Positions 47,812 to 56,881 of a stretch of 64,000 bases of DNA are shown piece by piece. Each line of letters begins with the position of its first letter. The stretch's first letter is position 1. The notes under the pieces were generated by a model. It searched no databases. It worked only from the letters and a program-made list of their open reading frames with translations, and was not told where the DNA came from. Source of the DNA: Burkholderia contaminans (GTDB taxonomy: Bacteria > Pseudomonadota > Gammaproteobacteria > Burkholderiales > Burkholderiaceae); contig NZ_CP090646.1 in NCBI RefSeq assembly GCF_029633825.1, positions 12,683 through 76,682 of the forward strand. Direction: 5' to 3'. Made by a program: the position numbers and the translations under genes.

Positions 47812-50344
47812 CCTGATCACCAACGAAACGCCCGCGACCAAGTACATACCGTATCGAAGCCAGCTCAACGCAACGACGTGTACGACGATCGAGCGTGACG
47901 TAACGTCGACCATCCAGTTCCGCGGCATTCCGTTCGAAACGATGAGCAAGGAGGAACTGGACGGCTACACACGGCAATGGTTCTCGACCATCAATACGCT
48001 GGGCGCGAACAACGCGCGCGTTGCGCTGTGGTCTCATCTGGTGCGACGACAATTGCAGTACGACATTTCGGGCATTGAGTACGACAACTCGTTCTCCGAG
48101 ATGCTGGGCTCGCAATACGCTGAGCGTGTCGGCAAGCAAACGTACTATGTGAACGATCTGTTCCTCTCGCCCGTATATCGTCCTGCGCCGGGGCGTGCCG
48201 AGCGTATTGGCGCGAAGCTCGACAAGAAGGGCGGCCAGGCTGTTGCGGCAGTCGCGCTTGAGCAAATGGAACGCATCACTGCGCAACTGGTTCGAAGCAT
48301 GCGCCGGTTCCAACCGACCGTTCTTGGCGTGCGCGAGTTCGATGACAAGCCGGCGGTGTCCGACCTTCAGTCGTTCTACGGAATGATCCTGAATGGGGAG
48401 TGGTCGCCGGTGCCGCTCGACACCTTCTCGGTTCGATACGGAATCCAGCGAAACGATCTCAATTTCGGCACCGAAGTCATCGAGATCATGGGGCCGACGC
48501 GCTCGCGCTACGCCGGCATCATTGGCCTCAAGGCCCCGTACGGCGCAGAAATGGCGAACGCTCGGATCTTTCATCCGCTGCTGCGCTTGCCCTGTGAGTT
48601 CATTCTGAGCCAGTCGCTCACGTTCATGCCTTTCAACGAGGCTGACAAGTTTCTCGAAAAGCAGATCAACAACTTCAGCAGCACCGATGAATCGGCCAAC
48701 GCCGTCCAGTTGAAGCAGTTGCGTGACGCGCGAAGCAATCTTGCGGCTGGCAAATTTGGCATGGGCCAGCACGAATTCATTCTGACGGTCTACGGCGACT
48801 CCATCAAGGAGGTCAACGAGGCCATCGGCATGGCCGTTGCCGCGCTCGAAGAGAAGAGCATGATCGCGATCCGTAAGCGTCGCGGCAAACTGATTTCACA
48901 GTATTTCAGCATGCTGCCGGGCAACTTCCTGTTGGATCGGCTCGACGCGATGCCGATCAGCACCGACAACTTCGCTGCCTTCTTCCCGATGCACAACTTC
49001 ATGACGGGGCGCGCAGATGGGAGTCAGTGGGGCATGCCGATCACCGTCCTGAAGACGACGAGCGGCGCGCCGTACTTCTTCAACTACCACGTCTCCCGGA
49101 AGAGCATGAAAGATCAGGGGGTGCAACTCGAATACGTCGATGACGAGGACGAGAAGCAGATCACCGAAGAGGAAGAGGAAAAGGCAGAGCTGGAAGGGCG
49201 TTCGGTCAGGGAACACCGCAAAGAGCTGGGCAATTACACCATCATCGGCCCGTCCGGCAGTGGCAAGACGCTGACTAAGCTATTCCTCCGCGCGCTGCTG
49301 CGCAAGCGTCGCAAAGGCGCGGGGATGCGCCCGATCAAGACGTTCGCATGGGACAAGGACTACGGCGAAGAGATCCTTGTCTGTGCCATGGGCGGAAAGT
49401 ATTTTCGGTTCGAGGACAGCAAGCCGAGCGGGCTCAATCCGTTTGGCCTGCCTGATACACCGCAGAACCGCTCCTTCATCATGACTCTGCTGATGTGGTG
49501 CGCAGAGAGCGATCCGACCTACACGCGATCCGGTTCGGACGAGGAAACGTTGCTCAAGGTGATCGGTGACGTGTATGACCTGCCGACTACCCGTCGACTC
49601 TCGCGGATCATGGACACGCTTCCTGGTCCGATTGATGCGGTACGTACTGCGGGCGGGGTGGTTACTGGTCTAAAGGCTGCACTGCGCCGGTGGGTAGGCA
49701 ACGACAGTCCGTATGGCTGGGTTCTCGACAACGCATACGATCGATTCGATTTGACTGGCGCGAATGACTTCGGGTTCGACATGACGTCGTTCCTTGACAA
49801 CGCATATGCGCGCACGCCGATCCAGCTTCTCATCAACCATAAGATCGAATCGGCTATCGACGGTAGCCCGTTCGTTCTCGATATTACTGAGGCGTGGAAG
49901 GCCCTGAAAGATCCGTACATGCAATCGATGATCGAGAACAAGGCGAAAACGGTACGAAAGCAACTCGGGCTGATCGGGCTCGATACGCAAGATCCGACAG
50001 ATCTGACCACTTCGCCAATCAAGGGGACGCTGCTGCAACAGTTCCCGACGCAGATCTATCTGCCGAACGACAAAGCGGATCGGGCCGATTACATCGACGG
50101 CATGAAGCTGACGGCGCGCGAATTCAAGTTCGTTACTACTGACATGCTGGAAGAGCCCGGCCAATTTTTGCTGAAGCAAGGCAAGGAGTCCGTAGTGGTT
50201 CGCAACGATCTTTCTGGCATGGATGACATGAACGCCGTGCTGTCAGCAAGTATCGAGAACGTCATGCTGGTGCGTGATTTGATCGAGAACAACGGGGATG
50301 ACCCGAACGTCTGGTTGCCGAAATTCTTTAAGACAAGGAGCTAA
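47795..50344 (+). CDS. virB4: VirB4 ATPase
   Basis: An 849-aa T4SS ATPase. Walker A GPSGSGKT lies at about residues 485-492; the Walker B region reads FVLDITEAWKALKDP near 692, where the more usual DE is replaced by D-I-T-E. It energises pilus assembly and substrate transfer. An acidic insert EDEKQITEEEEEKAEL precedes the ATPase core. Confidence 0.93.
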   Translation: MTVSSDLITNETPATKYIPYRSQLNATTCTTIERDVTSTIQFRGIPFETMSKEELDGYTRQWFSTINTLGANNARVALWSHLVRRQLQYDISGIEYDNSFSEMLGSQYAERVGKQTYYVNDLFLSPVYRPAPGRAERIGAKLDKKGGQAVAAVALEQMERITAQLVRSMRRFQPTVLGVREFDDKPAVSDLQSFYGMILNGEWSPVPLDTFSVRYGIQRNDLNFGTEVIEIMGPTRSRYAGIIGLKAPYGAEMANARIFHPLLRLPCEFILSQSLTFMPFNEADKFLEKQINNFSSTDESANAVQLKQLRDARSNLAAGKFGMGQHEFILTVYGDSIKEVNEAIGMAVAALEEKSMIAIRKRRGKLISQYFSMLPGNFLLDRLDAMPISTDNFAAFFPMHNFMTGRADGSQWGMPITVLKTTSGAPYFFNYHVSRKSMKDQGVQLEYVDDEDEKQITEEEEEKAELEGRSVREHRKELGNYTIIGPSGSGKTLTKLFLRALLRKRRKGAGMRPIKTFAWDKDYGEEILVCAMGGKYFRFEDSKPSGLNPFGLPDTPQNRSFIMTLLMWCAESDPTYTRSGSDEETLLKVIGDVYDLPTTRRLSRIMDTLPGPIDAVRTAGGVVTGLKAALRRWVGNDSPYGWVLDNAYDRFDLTGANDFGFDMTSFLDNAYARTPIQLLINHKIESAIDGSPFVLDITEAWKALKDPYMQSMIENKAKTVRKQLGLIGLDTQDPTDLTTSPIKGTLLQQFPTQIYLPNDKADRADYIDGMKLTAREFKFVTTDMLEEPGQFLLKQGKESVVVRNDLSGMDDMNAVLSASIENVMLVRDLIENNGDDPNVWLPKFFKTRS

Positions 50345-50349
50345 TCATC

Positions 50350-51045
50350 ATGCTGCGGAAGATCCTCATCGCTGTTGCTGCAACGTTCACGATCGGCGCG
50401 CACGCGCAGGGCGTACCCACTTACGACAACATGGCGGCCATCAACATGGCTCAGCAGCTCGTCCAGGCCGCTCAACAGGTCGCCCAGCTCAAAGCGCAGT
50501 ACGACCAAATCAAGGCGCAATTCGAGTCACTGAACGGTTTGCGCGATATTTCCAACCTGCTGAAGAACAAGCTGCTCACGCAGTTCCTCACGCCTGACCA
50601 GCAAGCACTTCTGAACGCGTTGCGGAGCGGCAGCATCAATGGGACGTTGGCCGGTCTCAGCGGCACGCTCGGGGACATTCAACAACAGAACGCGATCGTG
50701 AGCTGTCAGTCGGGCTACAGCAATGCGGCGATGCAAGCGGACTGCAATAAGCGCTGGAAACAGGCATCGCTGTCTCAGTACGTCGGCTCACAGGGGTACG
50801 AAGCTGCCGCGCAGAACATCGACAACTTGCAGCAGTTCCTGTCGAGCATCCAGTCGGCACCCGACCCGAAATCGCTCCAAGACCTTCAGGCTCGTATCGC
50901 GCTGGAGCAAGTCAAGCAGTCTGCCGAATCGCAAAAGCTGGCGATGTTCAAGGTGATGCAGGACGCGCAGGACAAGATGGACCGACTCAACGCGTCGGCT
51001 TCCACGGGAAAGATGCTGTCCGGCGGCACGGGCATCCGCTTCTAA
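50350..51045 (+). CDS. virB5: VirB5-like pilus-tip protein
   Basis: A 231-aa exported protein: signal peptide MLRKILIAVAATFTIGAHA, then a long helical region (AQQLVQAAQQVAQLKAQYDQ) typical of VirB5/TraC. It probably caps the pilus and contacts recipients. AAGGAGC precedes the ATG. Confidence 0.85.
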   Translation: MLRKILIAVAATFTIGAHAQGVPTYDNMAAINMAQQLVQAAQQVAQLKAQYDQIKAQFESLNGLRDISNLLKNKLLTQFLTPDQQALLNALRSGSINGTLAGLSGTLGDIQQQNAIVSCQSGYSNAAMQADCNKRWKQASLSQYVGSQGYEAAAQNIDNLQQFLSSIQSAPDPKSLQDLQARIALEQVKQSAESQKLAMFKVMQDAQDKMDRLNASASTGKMLSGGTGIRF

Positions 51046-51068
51046 ACCAGTTTTAACAGAGAAAAATC

Positions 51069-51389
51069 ATGAGGGCACCCTTTTACACGATCGCAATCGC
51101 GGCTCTGCTTACCATGCTCGGGGCGTGTGGTCAGCACAAGGCCGACGCGGACAACCAGAAAGCGTCCGAAGCGAAGCCGGTTGCTGATCCGATCAAGGCG
51201 GCACATACCTACTACGACGGCACCGATACCGCTCCGTGGCTCGCGCTGAACAAGGCTTGCAAAGGCGAGATCGCGGGTGGTAGCAAGGGCGTCAACTGCG
51301 AGGCATATACCGCCGCCAGCGCCGAAGCCGACAAGCTCATCCGCGCGAATCCCGCGGGGTTCGTCGGCCTGCGTGTTCGCCTGAAGTAA
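51069..51389 (+). CDS. eex: EexN-like entry-exclusion lipoprotein
   Basis: A 106-aa lipoprotein (lipobox LGAC) with the pattern AHTYYDGTDTAPWLALNKAC and VNCEAYTAASAEAD, matching the YY...L..C...NC..A layout of EexN-type proteins. pKM101 and R388 encode their exclusion lipoproteins within the T4SS operon. Such proteins stop redundant transfer into plasmid-bearing cells. Family assignment is by pattern. Confidence 0.65.
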   Translation: MRAPFYTIAIAALLTMLGACGQHKADADNQKASEAKPVADPIKAAHTYYDGTDTAPWLALNKACKGEIAGGSKGVNCEAYTAASAEADKLIRANPAGFVGLRVRLK

Positions 51390-51401
51390 GGAACGTACGC
51401 C

Positions 51402-52394
51402 ATGGCATCCGCCACTTTCTCGGATTTTTTTCAGAGCGTCGACAGCGTTCTGCACAACGTGTTTACAACCGCAGCGGCCGGCATGTCGAACTACATTCTG
51501 CCGGTGGGCTGGGTGATGTTCGGCATCTCCGCGCTGGTGTGGTCGCTGCTGCTGATGCAGGGCAAGATCGAATCTCCGGTGCAGGACTGGTTCTGGAAAG
51601 GCTTCGTGTGTGTGCTGATCCTCTACGCGGCCGGAAACTACTACTCATCGTGGATATCTGGCCCGCTGTTTCAGCTCCCCACTGATCTTTCTCATGCCAT
51701 TGGCACCAGCGGGAACCCGAGCCAAGTTCTCGACTCGCTCGATGACAAGATGGAAGGGCTATGCAACGGCATTGCCGTCGCAATGGTCGACAACTTCCAG
51801 AACCTGAACGTCGGTGGTGGAGTAGTGATGTTGGTCGCACTCGTACTCGTTGCGATCGCATCGATTCTGTTGTTGGTTGCGGCCGCCTACAACATGCTCT
51901 ATGCGAAGTTCGGCCTCGCGTTCGCACTCGCGGTTGGCCCGTTCTTTGTGGTTTGGCTGATGTGGAAGCAGACGCAACAGTGGTTCTGGTCGTGGATGAA
52001 TACGATTCTGTACTTCGTGTTCCTCATTGTCGTATCGTCGCTGTTTATCGTCATGTTCGTTCAGATCACCGACAACTACATGACGAAGCTGGCTACCGCA
52101 GTGGGGGGACTCGCGCCCGCCGGGGCCGACGCGAGTTTGGCGGAGAAGATCGCAGGGTTGCTGAAGCAAGCTGTGTTGCCACCTGATCCGAGCTACGCGC
52201 AAGCGTCGCTGAACATTCTGAGCATCGCGTTCCAGCTCGTATTCATTTGCATCCCGCTGTTCTTCATCGAGATCCAGCTTCCCACGATCGTCGCAAGCAT
52301 GACCGGTGGACAAGGCGGTAGCGTTGGCAGTGGCGGGTTGATGCTAATGCAAGCGGTTCGAACGGCAGCAATGGCGGGCGGAAAAAAAGCCTAA
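51402..52394 (+). CDS. virB6: VirB6-like polytopic channel protein
   Basis: A 330-aa protein with at least five membrane spans (for example ILPVGWVMFGISALVWSLLL near residue 31, VVMLVALVLVAIASILLLVA near 143 and TILYFVFLIVVSSLFIVMFV near 204). VirB6/TraD proteins line the inner-membrane path for DNA. Position after virB5-eex matches related systems. Confidence 0.9.
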   Translation: MASATFSDFFQSVDSVLHNVFTTAAAGMSNYILPVGWVMFGISALVWSLLLMQGKIESPVQDWFWKGFVCVLILYAAGNYYSSWISGPLFQLPTDLSHAIGTSGNPSQVLDSLDDKMEGLCNGIAVAMVDNFQNLNVGGGVVMLVALVLVAIASILLLVAAAYNMLYAKFGLAFALAVGPFFVVWLMWKQTQQWFWSWMNTILYFVFLIVVSSLFIVMFVQITDNYMTKLATAVGGLAPAGADASLAEKIAGLLKQAVLPPDPSYAQASLNILSIAFQLVFICIPLFFIEIQLPTIVASMTGGQGGSVGSGGLMLMQAVRTAAMAGGKKA

Positions 52395-52422
52395 AGCAAA
52401 AAAATAGCAAGGAGCAGAGAAC

Positions 52423-52584
52423 ATGAAACAAATCACGGTCGCCGCTCTCGCGGCGCTAACCCTCGCTTTGTCCGCATGCGGCACGACTGAGCCCCCGCCC
52501 CCTGAGTGCAAGGGCACGCCGCGGGCCGTCAATCACCTGCCCGTTTCGCGCGCAGCGCTTACCTGCGAGGATCATCTGGCATGA
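52423..52584 (+). CDS. virB7: VirB7-like small lipoprotein
   Basis: A 53-aa lipoprotein, MKQITVAALAALTLALSACG with lipobox LSAC, followed by a Pro-rich segment and two further cysteines (PECKGTP, LTCEDH). It lies between virB6 and virB8 and overlaps virB8 by 4 bp. VirB7 stabilises VirB9 in the outer-membrane core. AAGGAGCAG precedes the ATG. Confidence 0.82.
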   Translation: MKQITVAALAALTLALSACGTTEPPPPECKGTPRAVNHLPVSRAALTCEDHLA

Positions 52585-53399
52585 GAACGCCTAAGCAAGT
52601 CTATGCCGAGAACGTATCGTTCGAAGAGCACAACGAGCAGACGAAGGATCGCCGGATAAAGCAATTCAAGTGGGCGGCAATCAGCGGGTGGAGCGTTGCG
52701 CTTCTGTCAGCGCTATCCGTTTCACCGCTGTTGCAGCTTCAGCACATCATCGCAACGGCGATCGTTGTCGATCGAGGGACTGGCGACTACAAGATCGAGC
52801 GCGACAGCATGGTTGTGGTGTCCCCCGGCAGCCCTGACTTCAATCAACGTGCTGTTTCAGATCTCGGCAGGTTCGTGAAGGCGAGAGAGGGGTTCTCTCG
52901 CGCAGAGGCCGACGCAAACTACAAGACGGTATGGCTTATGTCGTCGCAAAGTCTACGCGGTCAGTGGGATGCGTACTACAAGCCGGATCTCAACAAAACA
53001 TCGCCGCTTAACGTCTTCGGTCAGGCCGACGTGAAGCTGCTCCAAAACTTCTCGTACTCATTCTTGCCGACGAGTGAGCCTGGTGTTCACGTAGCTCAGG
53101 TTCGGTACGACTTGATTACGCAGGTCGGGCAACTGCCGCCGACGAGTCAACGCATGGTTTCGACGGTGACGTTCAAGTATGGAAAGGCGAATGTCCCGAC
53201 AGACCTTGACGACTACACGCTGAATGCGTTCGGCTTCGAAGTGACGAACTACCACGCCGACACTGACGGCCCGTCGCGAACGCTCACGCCTGCCGGCGTG
53301 ATGCAAGCGCCCTCGTCGCCACCGCAGCCCTATATGCCCCAACCGCCTGTGCAGCAGTATCCGCAGCCCGCTCAGATCGTTAACGGGGGCAGCAAATGA
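52581..53399 (+). CDS. virB8: VirB8-like assembly protein
   Basis: A 272-aa bitopic protein with one span near residues 34-54 and a periplasmic NTF2-like domain (TVWLMSSQSLRGQWDAYYKP, VRYDLITQVGQLPPTSQRMV), then a Pro/Gln-rich tail. It nucleates the inner-membrane complex. The ATG at 52581 overlaps the virB7 stop. Confidence 0.92.
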   Translation: MRTPKQVYAENVSFEEHNEQTKDRRIKQFKWAAISGWSVALLSALSVSPLLQLQHIIATAIVVDRGTGDYKIERDSMVVVSPGSPDFNQRAVSDLGRFVKAREGFSRAEADANYKTVWLMSSQSLRGQWDAYYKPDLNKTSPLNVFGQADVKLLQNFSYSFLPTSEPGVHVAQVRYDLITQVGQLPPTSQRMVSTVTFKYGKANVPTDLDDYTLNAFGFEVTNYHADTDGPSRTLTPAGVMQAPSSPPQPYMPQPPVQQYPQPAQIVNGGSK

Positions 53400-54310
53400 A
53401 GATCCGTACGCTACGCATCGCTGCGCTGATAGCGATGTTCGCGTGCGAAGCAGCGCACGCGCTGACCGTCCCGGAATCGAGCCCGCAGGACAAGCACTTG
53501 CAGGTAGTGCCGTTCACAAGCGATGTGATCGCCGTCCAAGGCAAGGTTGGGATGATGACGCGCATTCGCTTTGGCGAAGGCGAGACCGTCATCGACTACG
53601 GCATGGGCGATAAATCGGCATGGACGGTGAAATACTCCGGAAACCAGATTGCTTTCGTGCCGAAGGCGGTTGACGGCGACACCAACCTGCTTGTCATCAC
53701 GAACCGGCACGAATACTGGTTCTCGGTGGCCATGTCGGCCGACAGCTTCGAGCTGGCTCAGCAGCCCGACGAATCCAGCAAGAAGAAGCGCGCGAGCGCG
53801 AAGAAGGCGCACTTGCCGACGACTTGGCAGCTCAACATCGACTATCCACTTGCGGAACGTCAGGCGGTTGCCGCGAGCGATCCCAAGGTAAAAGCAGTGA
53901 AGGCGAAGGCACGATTCGAATCGGCGTTCGAGCGTGCGAAGCGAGAAGGGCGGCTCGATGCGGACTATGGCTACATCGGCCCTGATGAATTGCTTCCGAC
54001 TGCCGCGTACAACAATGGCGAACTGACCTTCATCCTGTTTCCCAGCACGATCGCGCTTCCGCAGGTCTACGAGAAGGGCGTTGATGGTGTCGAATCGCGT
54101 GTTGCGTCGCATATGGAAGGCGACATGCTCGTTGTCCATACGGTCGTACGCAAGCTGATCATCCGGCGCGGCCGTCTTGCAGGATGCTTGATCGACGGCC
54201 AGTTCAACCCGAGCGGTGCAAACACAAACACCTATACGATTTCTCCGGACGTTCAACGAGTTTTGAACCCCGCCGGTGAAGAAGCGAAGGCCGGCGAGGA
54301 GGCCAGATAA
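53396..54310 (+). CDS. virB9: VirB9-like core protein
   Basis: A 304-aa exported protein with the VirB9/CagX features: YGMGDKSAWTVKYSGNQIAF near residue 65, NYDY-like LNIDYPLAE near 150 and the C-terminal GCLIDGQFNPSGANTNTYTI. It builds the outer-membrane core with VirB7 and VirB10. Confidence 0.92.
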   Translation: MKIRTLRIAALIAMFACEAAHALTVPESSPQDKHLQVVPFTSDVIAVQGKVGMMTRIRFGEGETVIDYGMGDKSAWTVKYSGNQIAFVPKAVDGDTNLLVITNRHEYWFSVAMSADSFELAQQPDESSKKKRASAKKAHLPTTWQLNIDYPLAERQAVAASDPKVKAVKAKARFESAFERAKREGRLDADYGYIGPDELLPTAAYNNGELTFILFPSTIALPQVYEKGVDGVESRVASHMEGDMLVVHTVVRKLIIRRGRLAGCLIDGQFNPSGANTNTYTISPDVQRVLNPAGEEAKAGEEAR

Positions 54311-55593
54311 TGCGACTCAGAGACAAAACCGTTGAAGCGGCCGACCAGGATCGCATCGAGCTGAAAGAGCAGGTAGTAGCAGGTGCTACCCCCGGTCAGA
54401 AGCTGATCGGGGGGCTGACGGCCTTTGCAGCAGTCGGCGTCATTTTGGGCGGGCTGGGCTACAAATTCTGGTATTTACCGGCACACGGCGGCCCGGTTCC
54501 GACTGCCCTTCAGCAGCAGGAGCAGAAGGCCGATCAAGCTCCCCCGAAATCGCCAACCTTGTCTGTCCCGACCGGCGCGACCGCCGCGGCGGTTCCCGGC
54601 ATGCCGGCTGCTGGCGGCCAACCTCCGCTACCGCCGGGGATGATGGGCGCACCGACCGGCGGTGGCAGCTCCGCTGGCTCGGCAGATATGGCGCAAGCGA
54701 ATGCCCAGCTCGAACAGCAGCGTATGCAGGCGCAGGCAGCAGAGAAGGCGAAGCGAGAGGCGGATCAGAAGATCGTCCTCGATCGCAAGCTCGGGAGCGA
54801 CATGGGAGCGATGCCCGGACGTGGCGATTCGGGAATCATGCCGGTTTCGGCTCAACCTCAGCAGCCGGGCGGAATGCCCGGCGTTACGCCGGCGTTCCCA
54901 ATGCCCGGCATGGGCGGCAACGGAGGTTCGGCGCAAAGCGGTGACTTTTCAGCGCGGCTGATTCCGACGTCGACGCCGAAAGTTACGGCCACGCTGATCC
55001 CGAATCCGACCTTCACGGTTAAGAAGGGAACGCCCATCTCCTGCACGCTCGATACCGCCATCAATAGCGAAACGCTGGGCTTCGTGAGTTGCACGGTATC
55101 GCGACCCGTCTATGGCATGGATAGTCGCGTAGTCCTGATCGATCGTGGAAGTACTGTCGACGGCGAAATATCCAAGGGGCCGGAGCGCGGGAAGGCTCGT
55201 GCGCCGGTGCTGTGGGGAAGAATCGTGACGCCGTTGCATGTCGCGATTCAAGTCAATTCGCCCGGCACTGATACGCTCGGCGCGGCGGGCATCACTGGAA
55301 GCATCGACAACCACTATTGCGAGCGCTTCTGTGGTGCGTTCCTTTTCTCGTCCATGCAAGACTTGATTCAAGGTGGTATGCAGGCGTTGACGAGCAAATC
55401 CAGTGGAAGCACAAACATCGTTCTTCCGCAAAACACGCTCAATAGCGGGCAGACCGCTGCCGCGGAAATCTTGCAGCAGGGACGTGATGTGACGGCCACT
55501 TTCAGCAAGAACCAAGGCGACGAGATCTCGATCACCGTCGCGCGGGATCTCGATTTTTCCAGCGCATACCATCTGGAATCGGCACAACAATGA
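54310..55593 (+). CDS. virB10: VirB10-like core protein
   Basis: A 427-aa protein: N-terminal cytoplasmic part, span near residues 36-56, a Pro/Gly/Gln-rich periplasmic linker (about 60-210), and the TrbI/VirB10 beta-barrel domain (LIPNPTFTVKKGTPISCTLD, FVSCTVSRPVYGMDSRVVLI). It spans both membranes and gates the channel. Confidence 0.93.
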   Translation: MRLRDKTVEAADQDRIELKEQVVAGATPGQKLIGGLTAFAAVGVILGGLGYKFWYLPAHGGPVPTALQQQEQKADQAPPKSPTLSVPTGATAAAVPGMPAAGGQPPLPPGMMGAPTGGGSSAGSADMAQANAQLEQQRMQAQAAEKAKREADQKIVLDRKLGSDMGAMPGRGDSGIMPVSAQPQQPGGMPGVTPAFPMPGMGGNGGSAQSGDFSARLIPTSTPKVTATLIPNPTFTVKKGTPISCTLDTAINSETLGFVSCTVSRPVYGMDSRVVLIDRGSTVDGEISKGPERGKARAPVLWGRIVTPLHVAIQVNSPGTDTLGAAGITGSIDNHYCERFCGAFLFSSMQDLIQGGMQALTSKSSGSTNIVLPQNTLNSGQTAAAEILQQGRDVTATFSKNQGDEISITVARDLDFSSAYHLESAQQ

Positions 55594-56705
55594 ACTTCAC
55601 GGAGCAGGAACACGTCGCGGCTCGTCTGGATGGATTTGATCCGGAGGAACTGGGCGCACTGAAGCATCGACTGCGGTTGCTCGATCCGTTCATGGTCGAT
55701 GACGACGTGCAAGAAATCGCAATTGATGAGCCCGGCGGGGCTTGGTTGTGGAAGTCAGGCCACTGGTCTTATGTCGAAGTGCGTGATCTGGATTTTGCTT
55801 ATCTCGCGACGCTGGGCCGCAATCTGGCGAACTTCACGAAGAAGCCATTCGACCGCTTCAACACGTCTTTGTCGGGGCATATGCCGGTGACGGGTGAGCG
55901 AATCGAAATGACTCACCCGCCGACCTGTCCAGAGAAGCAGCACTATCTCAACGTGCGAAAGCACTCGGTGCGATCGTTCCCGCACGACCATCTCGTTGAG
56001 ATGGGCTACTACGCCCATACGCGTCATGAGTTCGCGTTGACGATCCCGGATGATCAACGGAAGCGGATTGAGGCTGGCTTGCTCGATGAGGAACGTGCGC
56101 TTTGGGAGATGGCGAAGACCGGAAACTGGTCAACCTTCATGAAACTTGCTGTCGAGTCAAAGCAGAACATCGTCGTGTCAGGAGCTACAGGTAGCGGCAA
56201 GACTTCGTACTTACGCTCATGTGTCGAGTTCGTTCCGACATACGAGAGGCTGATCACGGTTGAGGACACGCCCGAAATGCCGTTGCCGAACCACCCGAAC
56301 CACAACCGATTGCTGTATCGGAAGAGTGATACCAACGGCGAGCAACTGGAAGGGGCGACGGCGAAGGACGTTCTTCATAGCGCGATGCGCAAGACGCCGG
56401 ATCGTGTATTTATGGCTGAGTTGCGTGGCGACGAAGCCATGTTCTACTTGTCCGGTGTGCTCGCGTCGGGGCATCCCGGAGGGATGACAACGACCCACGC
56501 TAATTCGCCGAAGGATGCATTTTTCCGCCTCGCGATGCTCATCAAGCAATCTACGACGGGCGGCGGAATTGACCTGAAAGATATCTTGATGTTGCTCAGA
56601 CAGACTGTTAACGTCGTCGTGCAACTCACGTTCGATCGCACGAAGGGGCGACACGTACCCGCCATCTACTACGATCCGATATATCGACTGTCACTGCTGG
56701 ATTGA
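55590..56705 (+). CDS. virB11: VirB11 ATPase
   Basis: A 371-aa traffic ATPase with Walker A GATGSGKT at about residues 198-205, an Asp box ITVEDTPEMPL, Walker B-like VFMAELRGDEAMFY and the His box GGMTTTHANSP. It works with VirB4 and the coupling protein. Start overlaps virB10 (ATGA). Confidence 0.94.
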   Translation: MNFTEQEHVAARLDGFDPEELGALKHRLRLLDPFMVDDDVQEIAIDEPGGAWLWKSGHWSYVEVRDLDFAYLATLGRNLANFTKKPFDRFNTSLSGHMPVTGERIEMTHPPTCPEKQHYLNVRKHSVRSFPHDHLVEMGYYAHTRHEFALTIPDDQRKRIEAGLLDEERALWEMAKTGNWSTFMKLAVESKQNIVVSGATGSGKTSYLRSCVEFVPTYERLITVEDTPEMPLPNHPNHNRLLYRKSDTNGEQLEGATAKDVLHSAMRKTPDRVFMAELRGDEAMFYLSGVLASGHPGGMTTTHANSPKDAFFRLAMLIKQSTTGGGIDLKDILMLLRQTVNVVVQLTFDRTKGRHVPAIYYDPIYRLSLLD

Positions 56706-56708
56706 CGA

Positions 56709-56849
56709 ATGGAAGCACACACAACGCCGCCTACCGAACCACCCGACCCGGACAACGAACACGAATTCGATGAGTTCGACGGATGGGGAGGGCGCGGCGA
56801 TCACGATTTCGATATTCGCGACACCATTGATAACTCCGAGCTGCACTGA
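56709..56849 (+). CDS. Very acidic small protein after virB11 (46 aa)
   Basis: Sequence begins MEAHTTPPTEPPDPDNEHEF and is almost entirely Asp, Glu, Gly and Pro-rich. It starts 4 bp after virB11. No family recognised. Such acidic peptides can mimic DNA or be regulatory, but no evidence points to either. Confidence 0.5.
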   Translation: MEAHTTPPTEPPDPDNEHEFDEFDGWGGRGDHDFDIRDTIDNSELH

Positions 56850-56881
56850 AGGCAAGGCCGTCCAATCGTCTGGAGAAGAAT

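Noticed and set aside
47651..48772. 373-aa minus-strand frame inside virB4
   Set aside because: Shadow of virB4, whose frame is well supported.
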